DNA of 8,159 nt, from contig JAAVYC010000079.1 in the NCBI GenBank assembly GCA_022790905.1, positions 1-8,159 of the forward strand. Reading direction: 5' to 3'. This DNA comes from Lachnospiraceae bacterium (GTDB lineage Bacteria; Bacillota; Clostridia; Lachnospirales; Lachnospiraceae). Position 1 is the first letter of the stretch, and every line of letters starts with the position of its first letter. This document shows, piece after piece, positions 1 to 5,879 of the stretch. The notes beneath the pieces are model-generated. The model made no database searches, was not told the DNA's origin, and was given only the letters and a program-made list of their open reading frames with translations. The position numbers and the translations under genes were made by a program.

Positions 1-4
1 AAAG

Positions 5-28
5 TATTTTGAATCACTGTTCAAAATA
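5..28. promoter_or_regulatory. 9-bp perfect inverted repeat upstream of the LytTR gene
   Basis: TATTTTGAA (5-13) is exactly mirrored by TTCAAAATA (20-28) around the 6-nt spacer TCACTG. It ends 27 nt before the start codon at 56 and no T-run follows it, so it reads better as a protein-binding operator or 5' leader hairpin than as a terminator of a gene to the left. Autoregulation by the downstream LytTR protein is possible, but LytTR sites are usually direct repeats. The role is inferred. Confidence 0.4.
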
Positions 29-55
29 GGCTATTTCATTAAAACGAGGTGATTT

Positions 56-877
56 ATGAGAAAAGCAAGAGAGCTTCAAGATACCACAGTTCAACTAATG
101 ACACAATATTATAACAATAAGATTGAGCCATTTCTGGAAGTAATAGATGAACATATACTGTGGGTTGGACCTGCAGAAGGGCAGATCATTTATGGAAAGG
201 AGACGTTAGTGGACACTTTTTCCAAAGAACACCACCAACTGACATTTCAGGTTTATGATCTCTGTGCATCCATTGCATTAAGTACCAGAAAATGCGTGGA
301 AATTTTTCTCCACTTTTCGGTAGACACTTTCTATCCTGACGGAAAAATCATACGCTGTGATCAGCGAATTCTATTTTCCTGGATTGAACACAATTTTAAA
401 GATAATCAAAAGAAAAAACACAGTTTTTGGAGAATCAAAACTTGTTTTATTTCAAATGGCTTCCCTTATTCGAAAAAAGATACTATTTATCCTGTACATT
501 TCACAGAAACACCTATCACAAAATTCATGACGCCAAATTTAGCAGAACGGCATATCAAACTCAAAGGCCTAAATCATGAGGTCCTATTTCTTATTGATAA
601 AAATATTATACGTATTTATAGTCGGGGAAACCATACCTGGATCTATACCACCGATCGCTGTTTTGAATCTATTACACCGATTCGCGATATCGAGCGAGAT
701 TATTCTGATATCCTTTTTCGCTGCCACGCAAGCCATATGATCAATCCAATCTATGTAAAGTCCATCACCAGATTTAAAATCACGCTTTTAGACGACACGG
801 AAGTTCCTGTTCCGGAAAAGAAATATACACAGATCAAACAAAAATTATCTGACATATTGCTGCATTTAAATACATAG
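56..877 (+). CDS. SnoaL-like / LytTR-domain transcriptional regulator
   Basis: A 273-aa soluble protein, probably a cytoplasmic one-component transcription factor. Residues about 5-135 resemble the SnoaL/NTF2-like alpha+beta fold: an N-terminal helix with YYN, then FLEVIDEHILWVGPAEGQ, YGKE and a late FWRIK strand. That fold often binds small molecules or dimerises. Residues about 170-268 are a LytTR DNA-binding domain, shown by FRCHASHMINPIYV, ITRF, LLDDTEVPVPEKKY and a final K-x2-L helix. There is no receiver domain or membrane segment, so the N-terminal domain would be the sensor; that is inference. The ATG at 56 is preceded by GAGGTGA (46-52) at good spacing. The gene converges on azlD with only 4 bp between the stop codons, and no terminator is visible there. 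Its target genes are unknown; azlCD is a neighbour but not shown to be a target. Confidence 0.85.
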   Translation: MRKARELQDTTVQLMTQYYNNKIEPFLEVIDEHILWVGPAEGQIIYGKETLVDTFSKEHHQLTFQVYDLCASIALSTRKCVEIFLHFSVDTFYPDGKIIRCDQRILFSWIEHNFKDNQKKKHSFWRIKTCFISNGFPYSKKDTIYPVHFTETPITKFMTPNLAERHIKLKGLNHEVLFLIDKNIIRIYSRGNHTWIYTTDRCFESITPIRDIERDYSDILFRCHASHMINPIYVKSITRFKITLLDDTEVPVPEKKYTQIKQKLSDILLHLNT

Positions 878-881
878 AAAT

Positions 882-1214
882 CTAAAATACAAATTGTACT
901 AACAACATGTAAATCACAGTTCCCCCTGCAATAGAGAGAAGCATCTGCCGCTTCCACAGGTGCAGGCTAATCACGACAACTATCGCAATCATTTCTGGTA
1001 TTCCATGACTGCCCGTCAGTATATCGATATTCTTCAGGCAATAGATCACCAATAATCCAAATACTGCGCAAGGTAAAACTTTACCGAGATACTGTATATA
1101 TTTAGGTGTCGGCTTTTCTGCTGGAAACAGCAGAAAAGGAAGAAACCTAGTCAATACCGTTCCAAGAATCACCATCCCAATTGTAATTACCTGTTCTGCT
1201 ATGGTCATTTTCAT
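882..1214 (-). CDS. azlD: AzlD family branched-chain amino acid transport subunit
   Basis: A 110-aa hydrophobic protein, the small partner of AzlC. The AzlCD pair exports branched-chain amino acids and some analogues across the cytoplasmic membrane. Family features seen are an N-terminal membrane helix running into TRFLPF (22-27), LPCAV (47-51) in the second helix, the HLWKR loop (85-89) and a last helix with AGGTVIYM (96-103). The length is normal for AzlD. The start ATG at 1214 is one base beyond the azlC stop codon. Its AGGAGGGGG ribosome site (1220-1228) lies inside the end of azlC, so translation is probably coupled. It ends 4 bp from the stop of the convergent LytTR gene. Confidence 0.9.
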   Translation of the reverse strand: MKMTIAEQVITIGMVILGTVLTRFLPFLLFPAEKPTPKYIQYLGKVLPCAVFGLLVIYCLKNIDILTGSHGIPEMIAIVVVISLHLWKRQMLLSIAGGTVIYMLLVQFVF

Positions 1215-1215
1215 T

Positions 1216-1920
1216 TCATCCCCCTCCTTTTTCTATTGGCTTTCTAAACAAAGTTAATACGAAAAGAATAGCAAGCATAGCAGGTATCATAAAATCTTTT
1301 GAACCAAATATCACTAGACAAAACAGAGAAATCCCAATCCCCAAAACAGCACTTGCATGATTCTTTTCTTTTAACCACTGCTCCATAAAAATGACTACAA
1401 ACATTGCCGTCATAACAAAGTCCAATCCCTCTGTATTAAAATGAATCAGAGAACCAAAAATTCCTCCCAAGGTTGCACCAAAAAACCAGTAAAAATGATT
1501 GAAAAGCGTAACAAAAAACATAAACCAGCCACGATCCACTCCCTCTGGAATATCTGCGGTATAGTTGATGGAAAAGCTTTCGTCACACATGCCATAAATC
1601 AGGTAAAAATCTTTGAGTCCATTTCCTCGATATTTATCCAACATAGAGATCCCATAGAACAAATGTCTCGCGTTAATCATAAGGGTTACTGCTAACGCCT
1701 GCAGCGGATAAAAAGCGCCGAGCAAGAGATTTACTGTAACAAATTCCATCGAACCGGCAAAAATTGTTAAACTCATAAGCATCGGATACCAAAAGCTAAA
1801 ACCGGATACATTCATATAAATCCCGTATGTCAGACCTAAAAACCAAAATCCTGCAAAAATTGGAATTGTAAGGGGAAAAGCCGCTCGAAAAGCGGCTCCG
1901 TATTTTGTGTTTTTTAACAT
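1216..1920 (-). CDS. azlC: AzlC family branched-chain amino acid exporter, large subunit
   Basis: A 234-aa polytopic membrane protein of the AzlC family, the main subunit of the AzlCD exporter. Recognisable elements are the N-terminal AAFPLTIPIFAG (13-24), the AGSMEF helix (55-60), the NARHLFYG signature (83-90), DESF (113-116) and FMEQW (178-182), with hydrophobic segments through to about residue 225. The length is typical. The start ATG at 1920 is preceded by AAGGAAA (1926-1932). It is translated first in an azlC-azlD operon. Its leader contains a TATAAT box and a 14-bp hairpin. Codons 8-14 (GAAFRAA) form a second hairpin followed by U residues, which hints at premature termination as a control point. 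Substrate range cannot be read from sequence. Confidence 0.92.
   Translation of the reverse strand: MLKNTKYGAAFRAAFPLTIPIFAGFWFLGLTYGIYMNVSGFSFWYPMLMSLTIFAGSMEFVTVNLLLGAFYPLQALAVTLMINARHLFYGISMLDKYRGNGLKDFYLIYGMCDESFSINYTADIPEGVDRGWFMFFVTLFNHFYWFFGATLGGIFGSLIHFNTEGLDFVMTAMFVVIFMEQWLKEKNHASAVLGIGISLFCLVIFGSKDFMIPAMLAILFVLTLFRKPIEKGGG
1879..1897 (-). promoter_or_regulatory. GC-rich hairpin with U-run in the first codons of azlC
   Basis: AGCCGCT (1879-1885) pairs perfectly with AGCGGCT (1891-1897) around a 5-nt loop. On the azlC mRNA the second arm is followed at once by UUUUCC. It therefore has the form of a weak intrinsic terminator about 25-45 nt into the coding sequence. It could also be a by-product of encoding the A-A-F-R-A-A-F sequence. 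Confidence 0.3.
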
Positions 1921-1946
1921 TACTGTTTCCTTTCCATTAATAAAAC

Positions 1947-1983
1947 AGGTCTTCTATGATTTTAATCTCATCATAGAAGACCT
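1947..1983 (-). terminator. 14-bp hairpin: end of zinc-ribbon operon and/or azlC leader structure
   Basis: AGGTCTTCTATGAT (1947-1960) pairs perfectly with its complement at 1970-1983 around a 9-nt loop. Read leftward it is followed by GTTTTATT, a short imperfect U-run, 49 nt after the stop codon of the upstream zinc-ribbon gene, which fits an intrinsic terminator. It is also immediately downstream of the TATAAT box at 1985-1990. An azlC transcript would therefore begin at or inside it and carry it as a 5' stem before the ribosome site. The two roles are not exclusive. Confidence 0.6.
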
Positions 1984-1984
1984 C

Positions 1985-1990
1985 ATTATA
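1985..1990 (-). promoter_or_regulatory. candidate -10 box for azlCD
   Basis: A perfect TATAAT on the minus strand lies about 65 nt before the azlC start codon. The -35 region at 16-18 nt spacing has only a poor match (around GAGAAA), so the promoter may be weak or activator-dependent. The predicted start point falls at the foot of the 14-bp hairpin. Confidence 0.4.
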
Positions 1991-2031
1991 CTAAATCTTA
2001 ATTTTTATTTCTCTATTTACGGACTAAAACA

Positions 2032-2688
2032 TTACTTTGTATCAAAAACAGATTCTTCTTTTGCAATTTGTTCTGTATATGTCTCAATAACATATGCATA
2101 TCCCCACGATGTCAGACCATAATCTAAATTATATTTGGTACTGTTAACGTATTCTGAATTAAACGTTTCATACATGATATTGCTCTTTACTCCACCGATG
2201 TATTTTCCTATCTCAGAATCAGTATTTATTTCTAAAGCCTCAAAATTTCTCGTCGGAGTTTTCATTGTATCAATTAAGTTCCTCAAAGAACTATATCCTC
2301 CCGTATGCAATTTATCATTAACGTTATTGATCGCAACATAATACGCATAGGCATCCTCATATACTTTTCGATCATACTCTAATATCTCACGTTGTTTGGA
2401 TACATCATATTCGAGTGTGTCCAAGGCATCATAGCACTCCTCAATACCCTCAAAATCAAAATCTTTATATAACTCATCTACTTTATTTAAATAGCCTTCA
2501 ATTTGCTCCTCCTGCTGCTTCTTTTGCATTCCCCACCAAAAAGCCCCGACAATACAAACAACAACAAGAACTGCCACAACAATGAGAATTATTAATTTAT
2601 TATTATTCATTCTTTTCCCACAATGAGGACATTTCTTTGCTTTTTCCGATATATTCTCACTGCAATATGGACAAATTATAAGAGACAT
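2032..2688 (-). CDS. zinc-ribbon, single-TM membrane protein
   Basis: A 218-aa protein of unknown function. Residues 6-23 form a C4 zinc ribbon (CPYC at 6-9, CPHC at 20-23). A single hydrophobic helix follows (about 31-52), flanked by lysines, then a mostly helical charged region (about 55-120) and a C-terminal part rich in Y, N and S. With the ribbon inside, residues 53-218 would lie outside the membrane. This is the plan of YvbJ/TcaA-type Firmicutes membrane proteins, but no C-terminal family is recognised. The ribosome site AAGGAGGG (2692-2699) overlaps the stop of the preceding gene, whose TAA is 9 nt before this ATG, so the two are one operon and probably translationally coupled. The ribbon and TM plan is shared with that upstream gene, suggesting related roles at the cell surface. 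Confidence 0.75.
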   Translation of the reverse strand: MSLIICPYCSENISEKAKKCPHCGKRMNNNKLIILIVVAVLVVVCIVGAFWWGMQKKQQEEQIEGYLNKVDELYKDFDFEGIEECYDALDTLEYDVSKQREILEYDRKVYEDAYAYYVAINNVNDKLHTGGYSSLRNLIDTMKTPTRNFEALEINTDSEIGKYIGGVKSNIMYETFNSEYVNSTKYNLDYGLTSWGYAYVIETYTEQIAKEESVFDTK

Positions 2689-2697
2689 TTTCCCTCC

Positions 2698-4089
2698 TTA
2701 TTTTACATTGATCATTTTTTCTTCTCCGGCAATCGTGAGTTTTACTTTTATCGATTTATCATTCGTCTGTACTTCTCTCGGCATACTAATGGCGACATGC
2801 AAGGTTGTAGATTCCAGTGCATCTAAACCATCCCAAAAATAAACCGGATTAATCTGTGAACCATCACTTCTGTACAAGTTGTAGCTTTTTGTGAGTTCCG
2901 AATTATCATATTCAACTTTACAAGTTCCAACTATATGCTCTATCCCCAAAACATCTGTATCTATATTTTTGATCTGCAATACAATATCAATAAACGTCTC
3001 ATTATCATCTGCAGAATAATATAAATAGTACCCGCTCGTATTATTAGGCAGCAACTTTGCACTAATATTTGTTTTTACATAAGTCACTTCCCATTTTGGA
3101 GTGCTAAACGATTCTCCAACATTAAAAGTTCTTTTTCTGATTTCCTCTTCTTCCGAGAGTTTTTTATATTCAACAACCGCGCTTGCTAAAACTGTGTGAT
3201 TCGTGATTTTATCCTTCGCTTCATCTGAAAGTGAATTATATTGTCTCTCAGCCTTATCTATCTTTTCTTTACTGTCGAGCGTTACCTCACCAATACTGTC
3301 AATTAATGATATACAGGAATCTATTACCAACTTTTCATAATCTTTTTCCGCACTTGTTAAAATATCATAATTTGAAACTTTAGACTTATCCTCATCCGAA
3401 AGCGAATCATAAGAATTTCTTGCTTCCTTGATTTTTATCTCAGACTTTAATGTTACTTTTCCAATAGCCTTAATTTTAGAATTTGAATCCTCGATCTTTA
3501 AAACTGATAATTCTTTTACTGCTGACAATAGAACTTTTGCATTATTTACAAGTTTCTTTTGCTCATCCAAAAGATCATCATAGGATCTCTTCACTTCTTT
3601 AATCTTCCTTTGATTGCTGAGACTAACCTTTCCCATTTGATTAATTAATTCTTCTACCTCTTCCGCTTTCAAAGTATTATATGTATCTCTTGCATCCGAT
3701 AACTTTTTACGATTCTCAACATGATGCTGACATTTTTTAGAAAGTTCCTCATATAGTTTTTCTGCTTTTATGATCTCAGGCTCACTTGTAAGTTCCACCT
3801 CACCAATATCATCAATAACCGCTGATACACGATTTACATCTATCTGTTCCTCATCACTTAGCTTATTTCCCAAGACAATGCCAATACCAAAAATTATAAA
3901 AACGATAACAACAGCTAACGTTATTCCAATCTTCTTTATTGGTAGCTCTTCTTTTCCTTTTCTAATTGGACATCCACAATTAGGGCATGATTTCGCCGAA
4001 TAACTAATCTCTTTCCCACAATCAGGACATTTCATCAACCTAGATGACACGCTTTCTACGAACTTCTCATCATTTTTATTCATTGTCAT
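2698..4089 (-). CDS. zinc-ribbon, single-TM protein with four tandem helical repeats
   Basis: A 463-aa membrane protein of unknown function. It has a C4 zinc ribbon (C21, C24, C35, C38), a TM helix (about 53-74), then four repeats of about 56-60 residues (roughly 88-143, 144-200, 203-258, 260-314). Each repeat carries the pattern I-x2-IG-x-V-x-L-x-S, then a helix ending in Y-x2-L and a K-x-V/I-x-N turn. The last 140 residues are beta-rich and resemble the Ig-like DUF4352/DUF5067 type of outside domain; that assignment is tentative. The predicted topology is ribbon inside, repeats and C-terminal domain in the cell-wall space. The ATG at 4089 has GGGGAG (4101-4106) 11 nt upstream, slightly long. 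It is first in an operon with the smaller zinc-ribbon gene and is driven by the promoter at 4135-4163. Repeats of this pattern are common in Firmicutes surface proteins, where they often act as spacers. Confidence 0.78.
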   Translation of the reverse strand: MTMNKNDEKFVESVSSRLMKCPDCGKEISYSAKSCPNCGCPIRKGKEELPIKKIGITLAVVIVFIIFGIGIVLGNKLSDEEQIDVNRVSAVIDDIGEVELTSEPEIIKAEKLYEELSKKCQHHVENRKKLSDARDTYNTLKAEEVEELINQMGKVSLSNQRKIKEVKRSYDDLLDEQKKLVNNAKVLLSAVKELSVLKIEDSNSKIKAIGKVTLKSEIKIKEARNSYDSLSDEDKSKVSNYDILTSAEKDYEKLVIDSCISLIDSIGEVTLDSKEKIDKAERQYNSLSDEAKDKITNHTVLASAVVEYKKLSEEEEIRKRTFNVGESFSTPKWEVTYVKTNISAKLLPNNTSGYYLYYSADDNETFIDIVLQIKNIDTDVLGIEHIVGTCKVEYDNSELTKSYNLYRSDGSQINPVYFWDGLDALESTTLHVAISMPREVQTNDKSIKVKLTIAGEEKMINVK

Positions 4090-4134
4090 TTGTCATATCA
4101 CTCCCCTCAAAATATTTTAGATTTGATAATATAA

Positions 4135-4163
4135 ATTATACTCTCATAATCTACTATTTTCAA
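4135..4163 (-). promoter_or_regulatory. sigma-A-type promoter of the zinc-ribbon operon
   Basis: TTGAAA (4158-4163, minus strand) and TATAAT (4135-4140) are separated by exactly 17 nt, close to the vegetative consensus. Transcription would start near 4128, leaving a leader of about 40 nt. The promoter begins 33 nt beyond the rtcB stop codon, and no terminator separates the two, so some read-through from rtcB is possible. Confidence 0.75.
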
Positions 4164-4195
4164 CAAATTTCCCCATAATCTGCTTCTTTGATAAC

Positions 4196-5401
4196 TTACT
4201 CCCCACCTGCCTTAAAATTGTAGATTGGTTTGATCACCTGCATCATCTCAACCGTATCACCGATATGATTCACAATATCGTCCATCCCTTTATACGCCAT
4301 CGGGCATTCGTCCAAAGTATCTTTATTTACGGAGGTTGTATAGATACCGGTCATCTGATGTTTAAATTCTGATACGGTAAAGGAGGCTTTCGCCGCCGAT
4401 CGACTCATCAGCCGGCCTGCACCATGCGGAGCTGATTGATTCCAATCATCATTTCCTTTTCCAACACAAATCAAAGATCCATCCCGCATATTGATCGGAA
4501 TTAGCAATTTCTCATTCTTTTTTGCAGATACCGCACCCTTTCTTAAAACCATAGCTTCCATATCTATATAATTATGAATGGTCGTAAATTGCTCTAACAC
4601 ATGCAATTTCATCCCTTTCACAATTTCATCCATCATAGCCTGTCTATTTAATTCCGCATACCTCTGTACGATCTTCATATCATGAATATACTTTTCAAAC
4701 AGCTCACCCGACACATATGCCAACTGTTTTGGAATATTCGTCCTTTTCGTATTTTTTAATGCTGTAATACTCTTTTGGATTTCCCGTTCTCGTCCCTGTG
4801 CCTTTAACTCAGCAATCAACTGATCCACATCTTTTTTCGTGCATCCATTTAATGATTTATAACCCTCCTCTTGATAATAATTGGCAACCTCCAAACCCAA
4901 ATGACGGCTGCCGGAATGCACAACAAGATAGATATTTCCCTCATCGTCTTTATTGGCTTCTATAAAGTGATTGCCGCCGCCCAGCGTTCCAAGACTTTTC
5001 TCTGCTCTTCCTGGATTGATATATTTATAGCAAAACAACTCCTCTAAATCTACTTCCTCAAAATATCTATGAGTCTTTTCCCGTACGTTGAATCCGGATG
5101 GGATCTTTTTATAAATCAACTTATCCAACTTTTGTAATTCTATATGTTTTTCTTTGATTTTAATGGTCTCCATCCCGCAGCCAATGTCCACCCCTACCAA
5201 ATTCGGAACGATTTTATCTGTAATCGTCATAGTGGTTCCGATTGTGCAGCCGGCACCAGCATGAATATCAGGCATCAGCCTTATTTTACTGCCAGATACA
5301 AACTCCTGATTCAGTAAAAGAAGTACCTGAGCGATAGATGTCTCATCTACGACATCTGTAAAAATTTTCGCCTCATTATATTTTCCTTTTAACTCTATCA
5401 T
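4196..5401 (-). CDS. rtcB: RtcB family RNA-splicing ligase
   Basis: A 401-aa RtcB ligase. The family joins RNA ends with a 2',3'-cyclic phosphate or 3'-phosphate to 5'-OH ends, using GTP and Mn2+, in tRNA or RNA repair. Visible motifs are MPDIHAGAGCTIG (43-55), VDIGCGM with D72 and C75 (71-77), GGGNHFIE with H145, HSGSRHLG with H162, IHNY with H276, and SAPHGAGRLMSR with H326 as the expected guanylated histidine. All expected metal ligands are present and the length matches bacterial RtcB. The start is ATG at 5401, preceded by GGAGGAT (5404-5410). A longer reading from TTG at 5416 would place that ribosome site inside the gene and is not favoured. No archease or RtcA gene is adjacent. Upstream lies a small-ORF region and an extended -10 promoter. 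Confidence 0.95.
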   Translation of the reverse strand: MIELKGKYNEAKIFTDVVDETSIAQVLLLLNQEFVSGSKIRLMPDIHAGAGCTIGTTMTITDKIVPNLVGVDIGCGMETIKIKEKHIELQKLDKLIYKKIPSGFNVREKTHRYFEEVDLEELFCYKYINPGRAEKSLGTLGGGNHFIEANKDDEGNIYLVVHSGSRHLGLEVANYYQEEGYKSLNGCTKKDVDQLIAELKAQGREREIQKSITALKNTKRTNIPKQLAYVSGELFEKYIHDMKIVQRYAELNRQAMMDEIVKGMKLHVLEQFTTIHNYIDMEAMVLRKGAVSAKKNEKLLIPINMRDGSLICVGKGNDDWNQSAPHGAGRLMSRSAAKASFTVSEFKHQMTGIYTTSVNKDTLDECPMAYKGMDDIVNHIGDTVEMMQVIKPIYNFKAGGE

Positions 5402-5412
5402 ATATCCTCCGA

Positions 5413-5616
5413 TCAATTCATTTCTTTTTCATATAATGTCTTATCCATTTTTTCAAAATATTTACAATCAACCTCTTTTAACAAATGAACGTACAATCGG
5501 CTCATCAGTTTTAGGCCTTCCTTTTCGATACAGATTTTTGTATAACAAAATTTTGGTATACATACTGTAGCAGCACAGACAAAAATAAAGATTGGTATTA
5601 TCTGATTGCATCACAT
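5413..5616 (-). pseudogene. small ORF region before rtcB, stop at second codon (ATG TGA TGC)
   Basis: AAGGAG (5620-5625) is followed by ATG at 5616, but the second codon is TGA. Beyond it the same frame is open for 65 codons to a stop at 5413, 11 nt before the rtcB ATG. It encodes a hydrophobic stretch (IIPIFIFVCAATVCIP) and a charged tail ending EKMDKTLYEKEMN. An overlapping frame starts at ATG 5611, 8 nt from the same ribosome site and thus better spaced. It runs 47 codons to a stop at 5468 (starts MQSDNTNLYF). A third possibility is a 30-aa peptide from ATG 5505 (MSRLYVHLLKEVDC), with AAGGAAGG 10 nt upstream. The tail of the first frame looks the most protein-like. It may be a small gene inactivated by a nonsense mutation, or a translated leader. 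No family is recognised. Confidence 0.35.
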
Positions 5617-5644
5617 TTTCTCCTTAGAATGTTTATTGTAGATA

Positions 5645-5655
5645 ATTTTACCATA
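5645..5655 (-). promoter_or_regulatory. extended -10 promoter for the rtcB unit
   Basis: Minus-strand TATGGTAAAAT combines a TRTG element with a TAAAAT -10 box (5645-5650). The -35 region is poor (a TTTATA-like match), as is common for extended -10 promoters. Transcription would begin near 5638, just before the ribosome site of the small ORF region. The rtcB message would carry about 235 nt ahead of its start codon. Confidence 0.5.
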
Positions 5656-5720
5656 TTCTCGATAAAAATATAAACTCCATATATGATAAAAATAAAGGAA
5701 AAAATCATCAAAAAGATCTG

Positions 5721-5751
5721 TCTTGTTAATAATAAACAAGAATTCTATAAT
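5721..5751 (+). promoter_or_regulatory. promoter of the HTH regulator with overlapping palindrome
   Basis: TTGTTA (5723-5728), 17 nt, then TATAAT (5746-5751) make a good vegetative promoter directed rightward. The -35 box lies inside the inverted repeat TCTTGTT (5721-5727) / AACAAGA (5735-5741). This is a natural site for an XRE-type repressor, so autoregulation by the downstream gene is likely but inferred. Predicted start is near 5758, giving a leader of about 120 nt. Confidence 0.65.
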
Positions 5752-5777
5752 CAACTATATAACCTCTTATTTTTTTA

Positions 5778-5820
5778 TCTACGAAACGTAGAATCCGCAC
5801 AAATTCACCATTTTCTACGA
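5778..5820. promoter_or_regulatory. TCTACG palindrome plus a repeated half-site in the HTH leader
   Basis: TCTACG (5778-5783) and CGTAGA (5787-5792) form a perfect palindrome around AAA. A further TCTACGA occurs at 5814-5820, a direct repeat of 5778-5784 at a 36-nt step. All lie between the predicted start point and the HTH ribosome site, where a bound protein could block transcription. The palindrome could also fold as a small RNA hairpin, though its 3-nt loop is tight. Confidence 0.4.
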
Positions 5821-5879
5821 CTCATGGGTGTGAAACAAATGATTCGTGAGTGATAATAAATTCAGAAAGGAGGCGTCAA

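Noticed and set aside
1441..1695. 84-codon plus-strand frame inside azlC
   Set aside because: It is antisense to the conserved AzlC motifs and has no ribosome site.
5402..5416. Longer RtcB start from TTG at 5416
   Set aside because: The extra five codons contain the GGAGG ribosome site of the ATG at 5401, and RtcB proteins normally begin near that ATG.
5612..5616. Selenocysteine at the second-codon TGA of the small ORF
   Set aside because: No selenocysteine insertion hairpin is apparent right after the TGA and no selenoprotein family is recognised; a nonsense mutation or start-stop leader is simpler.
5850..5879. Longer HTH protein start from GTG at 5850
   Set aside because: The added ten codons contain the AAAGGAGG site that is ideally spaced for the ATG at 5880.
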